Assembly (NCBI RefSeq): GCF_006334915.2
Contig: NZ_VDMA02000001.1
Location: 124,001 to 188,000, forward strand
Length of the DNA stretch: 64,000 nucleotides
Source: Microbispora catharanthi
Lineage (GTDB): Bacteria; Actinomycetota; Actinomycetes; Streptosporangiales; Streptosporangiaceae
Reading direction: 5' to 3'
A program made the translations under genes and the position numbers. The notes below the pieces were generated by a model. The model did no database searches. It was not told the DNA's origin and was given only the letters and a program-made list of their open reading frames with translations. Position 1 is the stretch's first letter. The number at the start of each line of letters is the position of its first letter. Below are positions 9,287 to 17,769 of the stretch, in pieces.

Positions 9287-10422
9287 CCGTCGACCGTCTG
9301 CTGCCCGGCCCGGACGCCCGGGACCTCATCGAGCTGACCCGTGAGATCGCCGACAAGGAACTCGCCCGCCGCGTCGACGAGCACGAGCGCGCCGAGACCT
9401 ACCCCGAGGGGTTGTTCGCCACGCTCGGCGCCGCCGGGCTCCTCGGCCTGCCCTACTCGGAGGAGTACGGCGGCGGCGGGCAGCCGTACGAGGTGTATCT
9501 CCAGGTGGTCGAGGAGCTGGCCGCGCGGTGGGCCGCGGTCGCGGTCGCGGTCAGCGTGCACACGCTGTCCTGTCTGCCCCTGGCGGTGTACGGCACGCCG
9601 GAGCAGCGGGAGCGCTGGCTGCCGGACATGCTCGCCGGGCGGCTGATCGGCGGCTACAGCCTGTCGGAGCCCCAGGCCGGGTCGGACGCCGCGGCTCTGG
9701 CCTGCAAGGCCGAGAAGACCGAGGGCGGCTACCGGATCACCGGCACCAAGGCGTGGATCACCCACGGCGGCCGGGCGGACTTCTACGCGCTGTTCGCCCG
9801 CACGGACTCCGGCCCGCGCGGCATCTCCTGCTTCCTCGCCCCTGGCGCCGCCGAGGGCCTGACCTTCGGCCGCCCCGAGGAGAAGATGGGCCTGCACGCC
9901 GTCCCCACCACGACCGCCCACTGGGACGGCGTGCTGATCGACGCCGAGCGTCTCATCGGCGCGGAGGGCCAGGGCCTGCCCATCGCCTTCGGCGCACTCG
10001 ACTCCGGCAGGCTGGGCATCGCCGCCTGCGCCGTCGGCCTCGCCCAGGCCGCGCTCGACGAGGCCGTCGCGTACGCCAAGGAGCGCGAGGCGTTCGGCAA
10101 GAAGATCATCGACCATCAGGGGCTCGGCTTCCTGCTCGCCGACATGGCCGCGGGCGTGGACTGCGCCAGGGCGACGTACCTCGACGCGGCCCGCCGCCGC
10201 GACGCCGGCCTGCCGTACAGCAGGCAGGCCAGCGTCGCCAAGCTCGTCGCGACCGACACCGCGATGCGGGTCACCACCGACGCGGTCCAGGTCTTCGGCG
10301 GATACGGCTACACGCGCGAGTTCCGCGTCGAGCGCTACATGCGCGAGGCCAAGATCATGCAGATCTTCGAGGGCACCAACCAGATCCAGCGTCTGGTCAT
10401 CAGCAGGCACTTGGCCAAATAG
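9283..10422 (+). CDS. Acyl-CoA dehydrogenase
   Basis: 379-aa FAD-dependent acyl-CoA dehydrogenase. It has the middle-domain signature SLSEPQAGSD, the C-terminal AVQVFGGYGYTREF motif and the terminal IFEGTNQIQR, whose Glu (about 363) is the usual catalytic base of the short/medium-chain group. GTG start with AGGAG 5 nt upstream; GTGA overlap with the iorAB-type gene. Co-expression with an aryl-/branched-oxoacid oxidoreductase suggests it oxidises the acyl-CoA product or a branched-chain acyl-CoA. The true substrate is not determinable here. Confidence 0.92.
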   Translation: MTVDRLLPGPDARDLIELTREIADKELARRVDEHERAETYPEGLFATLGAAGLLGLPYSEEYGGGGQPYEVYLQVVEELAARWAAVAVAVSVHTLSCLPLAVYGTPEQRERWLPDMLAGRLIGGYSLSEPQAGSDAAALACKAEKTEGGYRITGTKAWITHGGRADFYALFARTDSGPRGISCFLAPGAAEGLTFGRPEEKMGLHAVPTTTAHWDGVLIDAERLIGAEGQGLPIAFGALDSGRLGIAACAVGLAQAALDEAVAYAKEREAFGKKIIDHQGLGFLLADMAAGVDCARATYLDAARRRDAGLPYSRQASVAKLVATDTAMRVTTDAVQVFGGYGYTREFRVERYMREAKIMQIFEGTNQIQRLVISRHLAK

Positions 10423-10437
10423 CCCCTGACATGCTCG

Positions 10438-10468
10438 AACCCCGCTCCCCGCGCTGGGAAGCGGGGTT
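10438..10468 (+). terminator. Stem-loop terminator after acyl-CoA dehydrogenase
   Basis: AACCCCGCT (10438-10446) pairs with AGCGGGGTT (10460-10468), starting 16 bp after the stop codon of the acyl-CoA dehydrogenase. There is no long U tract, as is common in actinomycetes. Confidence 0.6.
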
Positions 10469-10545
10469 CTCTGTCTTGGGGCCGGGCCTTAGAGGATCAC
10501 TGTTCCGTCCCTGTTCCGTGAGGACGTCGGACGAAGTGATCGTAA

Positions 10546-10575
10546 TTGTACGACGGGGAGACGCCATGGCATAGT
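10546..10575 (+). promoter_or_regulatory. Candidate sigma-70-like promoter for MFS gene
   Basis: TTGTAC (10546-10551), an 18-bp spacer, then CATAGT (10570-10575), 32 bp before the MFS start. The match is partial and found by eye. Confidence 0.35.
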
Positions 10576-10606
10576 AACCAGCAAATGCGTTTAGGGGGTT
10601 ACTGAC

Positions 10607-11890
10607 ATGGATGACGTGCTCGACGCGCGGGTGCCGCACAAGGAGCCGGTACGGCGGACGACACGGGCCGCCACACCTGACCGCAGCACCCGCAACACCG
10701 CGGTCCTGGTGGCGTTCACCGCCGTCACGAACCTGGCCGACGGCGTCACCAAGGTCGTCCTGCCCCTGGCGGCGATCCCGCTCACCGATTCGCCCGCACA
10801 GGTGGCGGGGGTCGGCCTCACCCTCACCCTCCCGTGGCTGCTGATCGCACTGCACGTGGGCGTGCTGGTGGACCGCTTCGACCGCCGCCGGCTGCTGTGG
10901 CTGGCCGACGGCGCCCGGATCCTCGTCGTCGCCGTCCTCCTGACCCTCGCCCTGCGCGACGCGGTGACCCTCCCCGCCCTCTACATCGCGGGTCTCGTGC
11001 TGGGCGTCGCCGAGGTCGTCGCCCTCACCTCCGCCGCGACGCTCGTCCCCTCCGCGGTCGTCCCGGCCGCGCAGGAGCGGGCGAACGCCTGGCTGGCAGG
11101 TGCGGAAACCGTGTGCAACGAGTTCTGCGGGCCCTTCGTGGGCGGGCTCCTGGTCACCGCCGGCACCAGTGTGGCGCTGGGCTGGACCGGCGCCGGCTAT
11201 CTGATCGGCACGCTGATCCTTGTCCTCCTCGTCGGCCGTTTCCGGCCGCGCCAGGACGACGCGCGGCCGACCGGCTCGGTCAACCAGCGCATCGCGGAAG
11301 GCATCCGTTTCCTGTGGCGGCAGCGCGTGCTGCGGCTGATGGCGCTCGCGCTGACCGTTCTGTGTGCGTGCTGGGGGGCATGGCTCGCCCTCATGCCCCT
11401 GGTCGCCACCTCGCTCATGCACCTCGACGCCCGGGAGTACGGCATCCTGGTCAGCGCGCTCGGCGTGGGCGGCCTGGTGGGAGCGCTCACGGTCACCGGC
11501 GTCAACCGGCTGCTCGGCCGCCGCTGGTCGATGTTCGCCGACCTCGTCGGCACCGTGGCCATGGTGGCCGCCCCGGTCTTCTCCACCAACCTGTGGGTGG
11601 TGGCCGGCGGCGCCTTCCTCGGCGGCATGGGCGGCATCCTGTGGACGGTGAACGCACGCACCATCAGCCAACGCCTGGTCGACGGCTCCATGCTCGGCCG
11701 GTACCACGCCGCGGCCAGGCTCTTCAGCTGGGGCGCCATGCCGCTGGGGGCCGGGCTGGTGGGCCTCCTCGCCGAGTGGTTCGGCATGCGGACGGCCTTC
11801 ACGGTCTTCGCCGTGGCCGCCCTGCTGATCATCATTCCGTTCCTGCGGACCATGACATCCGAGGCGTTGTCCGAGGCCGGCACCGCGTGA
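10607..11890 (+). CDS. MFS transporter (EntS-like exporter family)
   Basis: 427-aa integral membrane protein with about 12 hydrophobic segments, the arrangement of the major facilitator superfamily. The loop LVDRFDRRRLLWLADGARI (about 86-104) is the family A-type motif between helices 2 and 3. It most resembles the enterobactin-exporter/macrolide-efflux-like MFS branch. It stands alone between a terminator and a divergent-function flavoprotein gene, so the substrate is unknown; drug or metabolite export is the cautious call. Confidence 0.85.
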   Translation: MDDVLDARVPHKEPVRRTTRAATPDRSTRNTAVLVAFTAVTNLADGVTKVVLPLAAIPLTDSPAQVAGVGLTLTLPWLLIALHVGVLVDRFDRRRLLWLADGARILVVAVLLTLALRDAVTLPALYIAGLVLGVAEVVALTSAATLVPSAVVPAAQERANAWLAGAETVCNEFCGPFVGGLLVTAGTSVALGWTGAGYLIGTLILVLLVGRFRPRQDDARPTGSVNQRIAEGIRFLWRQRVLRLMALALTVLCACWGAWLALMPLVATSLMHLDAREYGILVSALGVGGLVGALTVTGVNRLLGRRWSMFADLVGTVAMVAAPVFSTNLWVVAGGAFLGGMGGILWTVNARTISQRLVDGSMLGRYHAAARLFSWGAMPLGAGLVGLLAEWFGMRTAFTVFAVAALLIIIPFLRTMTSEALSEAGTA

Positions 11891-12010
11891 CCGGCATCGC
11901 CGGCACCCGATACGCGGCGGGTTGTGAGGGGCATGCCGAGTCGGTCGCCTTCTCGATCACGGCGTACTGTTGACCGGGTTATTTCCACTTATGACTGTTT
12001 TGGGGGAATT

Positions 12011-12586
12011 GTGGCGAAGCCCGTTCTGCAGATCGTCATCGCGAGCACCCGCCCGGGCCGCACGGGGCTACCGGTCGCGGAGTGGTTCCACGAGCGCGCG
12101 GTGGCCCAGGACGCCTTCGAGGTCGAGCTCGTCGACCTGGCCGAGGTGAACCTGCCGTTCATGGACGAGCCCAACCACCCCCGGCTCCGGCAGTACGTCC
12201 ACCGGCACACCAAGGAGTGGAGCGCCACCATCGAGCGCGGCGACGCGTTCGTGTTCGTCACGCCGGAGTACAACTACGGCTTCAACGCCGTGCTGAAGAA
12301 CGCGATCGACTACCTGCACCACGAGTGGCAGTACAAGCCGGTCGGGTTCGTCAGCTACGGCGGCGTCTCGGCGGGCACGCGGGCGGTGCAGATGCTCAAG
12401 CAGGTCGTCACCACGCTGAAGATGGTGCCGGTGTTCGAGGCGGTCTCCATCCCCTTCGTCGCCCAGCTCCTCGACGAGGAGGGCCGGCTGCAGCCCAACG
12501 ACGTGATGAACACGGCGGCGGACACGATGGTGGCCGAACTGGCCCGGCTCGCCACCGCGCTGCGGCACCTGCGCCCCGCAGCCTGA
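12011..12586 (+). CDS. NAD(P)H-dependent FMN reductase-like flavoprotein
   Basis: 191-aa flavodoxin-like protein of the NADPH-dependent FMN reductase/azoreductase family. It starts with the phosphate-binding loop (IASTRPGRTG, about 9-18) and contains VTPEYNYGFNAVLKNAIDYL (about 86-105), a hallmark of the family. GTG at 12011 is chosen because the family begins at this point and GGGGGA precedes it; the upstream open frame is not conserved-looking. It is a paralogue of the flavoprotein at 58591-59181. The reaction is probably quinone, flavin or nitro reduction; no pathway partner is adjacent. Confidence 0.88.
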   Translation: MAKPVLQIVIASTRPGRTGLPVAEWFHERAVAQDAFEVELVDLAEVNLPFMDEPNHPRLRQYVHRHTKEWSATIERGDAFVFVTPEYNYGFNAVLKNAIDYLHHEWQYKPVGFVSYGGVSAGTRAVQMLKQVVTTLKMVPVFEAVSIPFVAQLLDEEGRLQPNDVMNTAADTMVAELARLATALRHLRPAA

Positions 12587-12604
12587 TAACTGCCGCCTGA
12601 TCAC

Positions 12605-13330
12605 TCAGGAGAGCAGGGCGCCGGTCTCCGGATCCCGCTCCGTGAGGCAGTAGATCCCGCCGGCCGGGTCGCGCATGACGATCCAGTGCCGCCCCCGCGT
12701 CACGACCTTCGCGCCGTGCCGCTCGTGCAGTGCGCGAGCGGCTTCGGGATCGGCGCAGGCCAGGTCGACGTGGGCCGACCGGCCGGGCCCCTCGCCGAGC
12801 CGCTGCAGGAGAATCCGCACCGGCATCCCCGGCATCGTCAGCGCCGTGAACTCGGGCACCGATCCCCGGCGCGGGGGCCACCCGGTCAGCGCCGCCCAGA
12901 ACGCCGTCTCCTCCTCGTACGCGTCGGGCGCGATGTCGAGGCTGACCTGGTCGAGGCGGGTGCCGGCGAACACGGGCGGCCGCCGCGCCGCACCTTCCCA
13001 CGCGACGAGGCAGAACGCCCTGCCCTCGGGGGAGCGCAGCACGGCCCAGTCACCGTGGTCGGCGGCGACGGCGGCGCCGAGCGCCTCGGCCCCGGCGACG
13101 GCGGCCCGGACGTCGTCCACCTCGAGATCGAGATGGGCGCCGCCTTCGCCGTCCACCGCCTGGAGCTTCACGCAGGCGTCGCCGGACTCGGGCAGCAGCG
13201 TGGCGAACTCCCCGTCGTCGCCCCGACGGGGAGACAGGCGTGTGCCGGTGACGGCGGTCCAGAACGCCGCGGCATCCTCGAACCGCTCGCGCGGCCGGTC
13301 CACGAAGGCAAGCACTCGCCGCACCGCCAT
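12605..13330 (-). CDS. Two-domain VOC/glyoxalase-like protein
   Basis: 241-aa protein made of two tandem glyoxalase/bleomycin-resistance (VOC) repeats, about residues 1-115 and 120-238. Each ends in the typical (R/H)SPEG/RDPAGxxYCL pattern. The start at 13330 shares one base with the stop of the upstream HAD gene, so the two are translationally coupled. This VOC subgroup is common in actinomycetes, and no reaction can be assigned. The longer open frame reaching 13774 lies inside the HAD gene in another frame and is rejected. Confidence 0.85.
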   Translation of the reverse strand: MAVRRVLAFVDRPRERFEDAAAFWTAVTGTRLSPRRGDDGEFATLLPESGDACVKLQAVDGEGGAHLDLEVDDVRAAVAGAEALGAAVAADHGDWAVLRSPEGRAFCLVAWEGAARRPPVFAGTRLDQVSLDIAPDAYEEETAFWAALTGWPPRRGSVPEFTALTMPGMPVRILLQRLGEGPGRSAHVDLACADPEAARALHERHGAKVVTRGRHWIVMRDPAGGIYCLTERDPETGALLS

Positions 13331-13956
13331 CAGGAAGCCTCCTCGAACAGTGGGAACAGCGCCGTCTCCAGGTCCGCCGGGGCGCGGAAGACGACCCCGG
13401 TCATGCCGAGCACCCTCGCCGCGCCGACGTTCTCGGCGCGGTCGTCGACGAACAGGCACCGCCCCGGTGGCACGCCCGCGTGCCGGGCGGCGATCTCGAA
13501 GATCCGCGGGTCGGGCTTGGCCACCCCTACGTCGTAACTGCTCACGACGTGGTCGAAGGCGTCGTGCAGCTCCAGCTCGCGCAGGTGGGAGGCCAGTTCC
13601 GAGGTGGCGTTGCTGACGAGCACGACGGGGACGCGGGCCCGCGCCCGCGTGAGCAGCGCGAGCACCTCCTCGTCCGCCCAGGTGCGGGCGGCCAGCCAGT
13701 CGGCGGTCAGCGCGCTCGCCCGCGCGGCCGAGCCCACCAGCCCGGCGAGGACGGGAACGGCCGAGGCCAGCCACTCCTCGCGGGTCACCAGCCCGGTCAG
13801 GGCCGGCGCCACCAGCGCCGATTCGCCGGTCACCCGGGCCACGGTCCCCGGTTCCACCCCGTACGTCCGCTCGATCTCCGCCTGCTGCTCAAGATCCTGA
13901 AATTTCAGGACGCCGTCGAAGTCGCACAGCACCGCGTCGAATGCTCTGGTCGCCAC
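13330..13956 (-). CDS. HAD-family hydrolase
   Basis: 208-aa haloacid-dehalogenase-like hydrolase (subfamily IA). Motif I is CDFDGV (about 11-16, nucleophile Asp), motif II is the VLVSNAT threonine/serine stretch near 115, motif III the lysine of GVAKPDP and motif IV CLFVDDRAENV. GTG start. First gene of a two-gene operon with a VOC protein. Substrate unknown; small phosphorylated metabolites are typical. Confidence 0.9.
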   Translation of the reverse strand: MATRAFDAVLCDFDGVLKFQDLEQQAEIERTYGVEPGTVARVTGESALVAPALTGLVTREEWLASAVPVLAGLVGSAARASALTADWLAARTWADEEVLALLTRARARVPVVLVSNATSELASHLRELELHDAFDHVVSSYDVGVAKPDPRIFEIAARHAGVPPGRCLFVDDRAENVGAARVLGMTGVVFRAPADLETALFPLFEEAS

Positions 13957-14003
13957 GGTCCGAGCCTACGACCGTCACCCGCCGGGCCGGGAGGACCTCC
14001 GGG

Positions 14004-15155
14004 TCAGGTGATGAGGCGGTGACCGCCGGGGCTGAGGCTGTTCATGAAGAGCCGGTCGGCTCCGGGGAGGGAGGCCAGCCGCAGCAGCCAGTCGCGGGCC
14101 GTGATGCGCAGGCGGCTGGACGGCGCCATCCAGGGGAGGAAACGGCGGCCGAACGCCTGGACGTCGCCGACGACCGGCCGCATGCGTGCGGCGTACCGGT
14201 CGAGCGCGGGGGACAGGTCCCCTGAGGAGGCCGCGCGAAGCTCGCCGGCGAGCACCCACGCCGCGGCCACCGCGAGGGACGCGCCGTGCCCGGCGAACAG
14301 GGAGACCGCCTGGCAGGCGTCGCCGAGCAGGACCACGCGGCCGCTGCTCCACTGGGGGGCCTCGACCTGTGTCACCTGGTCGTAGTACAGCTCCGGCGGC
14401 TGCGGGCACCTGTGGAGCACCTCGGGCAGGATCCAGCCGAGGTGCCCGAAGTGCCGGCGCAGCGAGGCGGCCGGGTCGGCGGGGACGGCGGGGTCGGGCT
14501 CGTGGCGCAGGAACAGCAGGGCGAGCTGGTTCCCGCCCACCGCGTAGGCCCCGGCCATCAGATGCGGCACGGTCAGCATCCGGTAACGCGGGCCGACCCG
14601 CCGGCTGAGGTCCTCGTCCTCGACCACGTACGCGGCCACATGGTGGCCGAGATAGCGGACGAAGCGCTCCTCGGGACCGAAGACCAGCTCCCTGACCCGT
14701 GAGTGCACGCCGTCGGCGCCGACCAGCAGGTCGGCCTCGTGCCGGGTGCCGTCGGTCAGTTCCACCTCGACGCCCCCGGCGTCCTGCCTGACGGCCGCGA
14801 CCGTCGTGCCGTACCGGACCGGCGCGCGGACCTGCTCGGCGAGCACGCGGGCGAGGTCGCCCCGCAGCAGGCTGACCACCTCGGCGAATCCCGCCTTGAC
14901 GGCGAGACGGCTGGTCTGCCGGCCGGAGCCGTCGACGTAGCCGATCTCGTTGACGGGGTGACGGACCTCCTCGAGCAGGGGGCGCAGCCCCATCCGCCCG
15001 GCCGCCTCCAGCCCGGGGCCGTAGAAGTCGATCATGTATCCACCGTCGCGGAACGCCGGGGCGCGCTCGACCAGTTCGACGTCCCAGCCGGCGCGTTCCA
15101 GGTGCCATGCCAGGGCCGTTCCGGCTATCCCGGCACCGCAGACGATCGCTCTCAT
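14004..15155 (-). CDS. FAD-dependent aromatic-type monooxygenase
   Basis: 383-aa single-component flavoprotein monooxygenase (PHBH fold). GAGIAGTALAWHLERAG (about 8-24) is the dinucleotide-binding loop, and VLLGDACQAVSLFAGHGA (about 278-295) is the GD motif binding the FAD ribityl chain. The mid-section ADLLVGADGVHSRVR matches the DG motif. Its start overlaps the stop of the tetR gene by 4 nt, so the TetR protein very probably controls it. Such regulator/oxygenase pairs often inactivate drugs or hydroxylate aromatics; the substrate is unknown. Confidence 0.9.
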   Translation of the reverse strand: MRAIVCGAGIAGTALAWHLERAGWDVELVERAPAFRDGGYMIDFYGPGLEAAGRMGLRPLLEEVRHPVNEIGYVDGSGRQTSRLAVKAGFAEVVSLLRGDLARVLAEQVRAPVRYGTTVAAVRQDAGGVEVELTDGTRHEADLLVGADGVHSRVRELVFGPEERFVRYLGHHVAAYVVEDEDLSRRVGPRYRMLTVPHLMAGAYAVGGNQLALLFLRHEPDPAVPADPAASLRRHFGHLGWILPEVLHRCPQPPELYYDQVTQVEAPQWSSGRVVLLGDACQAVSLFAGHGASLAVAAAWVLAGELRAASSGDLSPALDRYAARMRPVVGDVQAFGRRFLPWMAPSSRLRITARDWLLRLASLPGADRLFMNSLSPGGHRLIT

Positions 15156-15757
15156 GTTCCTCCACCTTCCTCGTGTCCGTCCGTACGCACCATCGCCCGC
15201 AGCGGCCCGGCCAGAGCGGTGAGGTCGAGGTCGGGGTCGAGCCCGCGGTGCAGCACCAGGCCGTCCACCGCCGCGACGAGGACCGCGGCGGCCGCCTCGG
15301 CGTCACCGGGGCGGCCGGCGTAGTGGCCGCGTTCGCGCAGCCAGGCGGCGACGCGGGCGCGGGAGTCGGCGACGATTTCATGCAGCCGGTCGCGCAGATC
15401 GGGCAGCCGGGCGGCCGCCAGGTACATCTCGACGATCAGCAGGGAGGCGGGGTCGGTTCCCGTGTAGCGGGACAGCTCGCCCAGCAGCCACTCGACGCCG
15501 GTCTCGGGGTCGGGCTGCTCCGCCAGCCGCCCGGTCAGCTCCTCCAGCATCGCGCGCGCGACCCCGGTCGAGGCCGCGATCAGCAGATCGGGCAGCGACG
15601 CGAAGTGATAGTGGACGACTCCGGGGGCGACCCCGGCCCGCTCGGCCACCATCCGCGTGCTGACGCCGCCCCAGCCGACCTCGGCGATCAGGGCCGCCGC
15701 CGCGCCGAGCAGCCGTTGCCGGGTGGTCCTGCCCCGGTCCGCGGACGCCTCCGCCAT
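15152..15757 (-). CDS. TetR-family regulator of the adjacent FAD monooxygenase
   Basis: 201-aa TetR repressor: N-terminal HTH (TRQRLLGAAAALIAEVGW, then MVAERAGVAPGVVHYHF, about 10-55) and a helical ligand-binding domain. It is transcribed first in a two-gene operon with the FAD monooxygenase (4-nt overlap). Two direct repeats 32-75 bp upstream of its start are likely operators, consistent with autorepression relieved by a monooxygenase substrate. Confidence 0.92.
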   Translation of the reverse strand: MAEASADRGRTTRQRLLGAAAALIAEVGWGGVSTRMVAERAGVAPGVVHYHFASLPDLLIAASTGVARAMLEELTGRLAEQPDPETGVEWLLGELSRYTGTDPASLLIVEMYLAAARLPDLRDRLHEIVADSRARVAAWLRERGHYAGRPGDAEAAAAVLVAAVDGLVLHRGLDPDLDLTALAGPLRAMVRTDGHEEGGGT

Positions 15758-15788
15758 CTCTCACGTGCTCCGTTCAGTTCTCGTACGA

Positions 15789-15832
15789 CCGACTTGGGCG
15801 TTTGCCTTGGTCGGCCGACTTGGACGATTGCC
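15789..15832. promoter_or_regulatory. Two 18-bp imperfect direct repeats upstream of tetR, likely operators
   Basis: CCGACTTGGGCGTTTGCC (15789-15806) and CCGACTTGGACGATTGCC (15815-15832) differ at two positions and start 26 bp apart. The second copy runs into a weak dyad (TTGG...CCAA). The position just upstream of tetR fits autoregulation. Confidence 0.55.
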
Positions 15833-15909
15833 CAAAACTATACCACCGGACATGAGGCCGCCGTCGGGGGGGATGGGCGGATACATGGGAGACCCGGCCG
15901 CCGAGGGGA

Positions 15910-16836
15910 GTGACCGATCATGATGCCGAGGGCTCCGGGGGGCGGGGTGCCGCCGTGATCGTCACGGTGGTTCTCGGTCTCGCGGCCGCGGCCCTCCTCG
16001 GCCTGGGCTGGGTCGCGCAGCAGCACGTCGCGTACACCGAACCGCTGGGCGAGATGCTGCACGTGCGCCTGCTGTTCGACCTGGCACGCAAGCCGGTGTG
16101 GCTGGCCGGGATCGCCACAATGGTCGGCGGGCAGGTCCTCGGGGCGCTGGCCCTGCGACGTGCCGACGTGGCCTCCGTGGAGCCGCTTCTGGCGACCAAC
16201 CTGATCTTCGCCCTCGCCGCGGCGGCCCTGTTCTATCAGGAGCGCCTGGGCGCGGGGGAGTGGCTGGGCGCGGTGCTGGTCAGCGGCGGTGTGGCCGCCT
16301 TCCTCGTGGCCGGCCGTCCCCAGGGCGGCGGGATGCCGGCGTCGGGCTCCGTGGTGTGGATCGCCGTGCTGGTCGTGGCGGGAGTGGCCGCGGGCATGGT
16401 CGCCGTGGCGCTGCGGGCGCCCCTGCAGACCAAGGCGATGCTGCTCGCCGCGGCCGCGGGGGCGTTGTACGGCCTGCAGGACGCGCTGACTCGCGGGTCC
16501 CTGCTGACGCTGGCGCATGGACCGGCGGCGCTGTTCACCTCGTGGGAGCCCTACCTGCTGCCCGTGATCGCGGCGATCGGCATCCTGCTCAACCAGAGCG
16601 CCTTCGACGCCGCGCCGCTGCGGATCTCGCTGCCCGCCACCACCGCGACCGAGCCGATCGTCGGCATCGTCCTGGGAGTCGTGATCTTCAATGAGCGCCT
16701 GCGTGTCGATCCCCCGGCTCTCGCGGGGGAGGTCGGCGGCCTGGTGGCGCTCGTGGTGGGCATCGTCATCCTCGGCCGCTCGCCGTTCCTGGCCAAGTCG
16801 GAGCAGGGGCAGCAGGCCCCTCGCGACCGCGAGTGA
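15910..16836 (+). CDS. EamA/DMT-family transporter
   Basis: 308-aa membrane protein with about ten hydrophobic helices in two repeated halves, as in the drug/metabolite transporter superfamily. The conserved acidic-helix phrases LLATNLIFALAAAALFYQERLGAGEW and, in the second half, ATEPIVGIVLGVVIFNERL mark EamA repeats. The GTG at 15910 has a purine-rich GAGGGGA directly abutting it, which is too close for a normal ribosome site; a GTG at 15955 is an equally plausible start and loses nothing of the first helix. Substrate unknown. Confidence 0.82.
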   Translation: MTDHDAEGSGGRGAAVIVTVVLGLAAAALLGLGWVAQQHVAYTEPLGEMLHVRLLFDLARKPVWLAGIATMVGGQVLGALALRRADVASVEPLLATNLIFALAAAALFYQERLGAGEWLGAVLVSGGVAAFLVAGRPQGGGMPASGSVVWIAVLVVAGVAAGMVAVALRAPLQTKAMLLAAAAGALYGLQDALTRGSLLTLAHGPAALFTSWEPYLLPVIAAIGILLNQSAFDAAPLRISLPATTATEPIVGIVLGVVIFNERLRVDPPALAGEVGGLVALVVGIVILGRSPFLAKSEQGQQAPRDRE

Positions 16837-16961
16837 ATGAAACGTGCACGGTGAGCCAGTCCGCCGGAGGGGGAACCCGCAGGTGAGGAAGCTCCGCCTC
16901 ATGACCATCGTTGGTCGGCTGGCCGAACAAAACGCGGTCAACTATCGTCGCTGACGAAGTC

Positions 16962-16975
16962 TGGGAGCGCTCCCC
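16962..16975. promoter_or_regulatory. CelR/CebR-type operator upstream of LPMO
   Basis: TGGGAGCGCTCCCC matches 13 of 14 bases of the TGGGAGCGCTCCCA box bound by CelR of Thermobifida and CebR of Streptomyces, the cellobiose-responsive LacI-family repressors. Its core GGGAGCGCTCCC is a perfect palindrome. It lies 42 bp before the LPMO start codon. Confidence 0.75.
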
Positions 16976-17016
16976 ATCTGGCCCGGAATCCCCCACCGGA
17001 AGATGGAGACCCAACA

Positions 17017-17688
17017 GTGCACGCGCATTCACATCCCCGGATCCGCCGCTGGGCCCTGCGCATCACGGCCCTGCTGACCGCGTCGGTCGCCTGCCTGGTC
17101 ACCTGGGCGGGCGCCGCCTCCGCCCACGGCTCGATCGTGGACCCGGCCTCCCGCAACTACGGCTGCTGGCAGCGCTGGGGGAGTGACTTCCAGAACCCGG
17201 CGATGGCCCAGCAGGACCCGATGTGCTGGCAGGCGTGGCAGGCCGACACCACCGCCATGTGGAACTGGAACGGCCTCTACCGCATGAACCTCGGCGGCAA
17301 CTTCCAGGCCGCGATCCCCGACGGCCAGCTGTGCAGCGGCGGCCACGCGGAGAACGGCCGCTACAGCGCCATGGACGTCCCCGGCGCGTGGAAGGCGACC
17401 GACGTCCGCAACAACTTCACGATCAAGCTGTGGGACCAGGCCGGCCACGGCGCCGACTACCTGCTCGTCTACGTCACCAAGCCGGGCTTCGACCCGACCC
17501 GGCAGGCGGTCGGCTGGAACGACCTGCAGTTGCTCACCAAGACCGGCAAGTACGCCCCCGGGCAGTACTACTCGGTCAACCTCAGCACGTCGGGCCGCAG
17601 CGGCCGGGCCGTGGTCTACACGATCTGGCAGGCCTCGCACATGGACCAGACGTTCTTCTTCTGCAGCGACGTGAACTTCACGGGCTGA
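17017..17688 (+). CDS. Secreted AA10 lytic polysaccharide monooxygenase
   Basis: 223-aa secreted copper enzyme that oxidatively cleaves crystalline polysaccharide. The signal peptide (RIRRW, then a hydrophobic core) ends in ASA, leaving His37 as the mature N-terminus, as needed for the copper histidine brace. The second brace histidine is probably His144 (QAGHGADY). The C-terminal QASHMDQTFFFCSDVNF carries the axial Phe region and a conserved Cys. No carbohydrate-binding module. GTG start with GGAG 8 nt upstream. The CelR/CebR-type box upstream argues for cellulose-linked induction, although AA10 members act on chitin or cellulose. Confidence 0.93.
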   Translation: MHAHSHPRIRRWALRITALLTASVACLVTWAGAASAHGSIVDPASRNYGCWQRWGSDFQNPAMAQQDPMCWQAWQADTTAMWNWNGLYRMNLGGNFQAAIPDGQLCSGGHAENGRYSAMDVPGAWKATDVRNNFTIKLWDQAGHGADYLLVYVTKPGFDPTRQAVGWNDLQLLTKTGKYAPGQYYSVNLSTSGRSGRAVVYTIWQASHMDQTFFFCSDVNFTG

Positions 17689-17702
17689 CGACCCCGTGAA
17701 AC

Positions 17703-17733
17703 GGGCCCCGCCGGACGTCGTCCGGCGGGGCCC
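17703..17733. terminator. Strong bidirectional stem-loop terminator
   Basis: A perfect 14-bp GC-rich stem, GGGCCCCGCCGGAC (17703-17716) with its complement at 17720-17733, and a 3-nt loop, between the convergent LPMO and M28 peptidase genes. Confidence 0.85.
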
Positions 17734-17769
17734 GCGCGTACGGCTATCGCGTGCGGATCGGCGTGGGGA

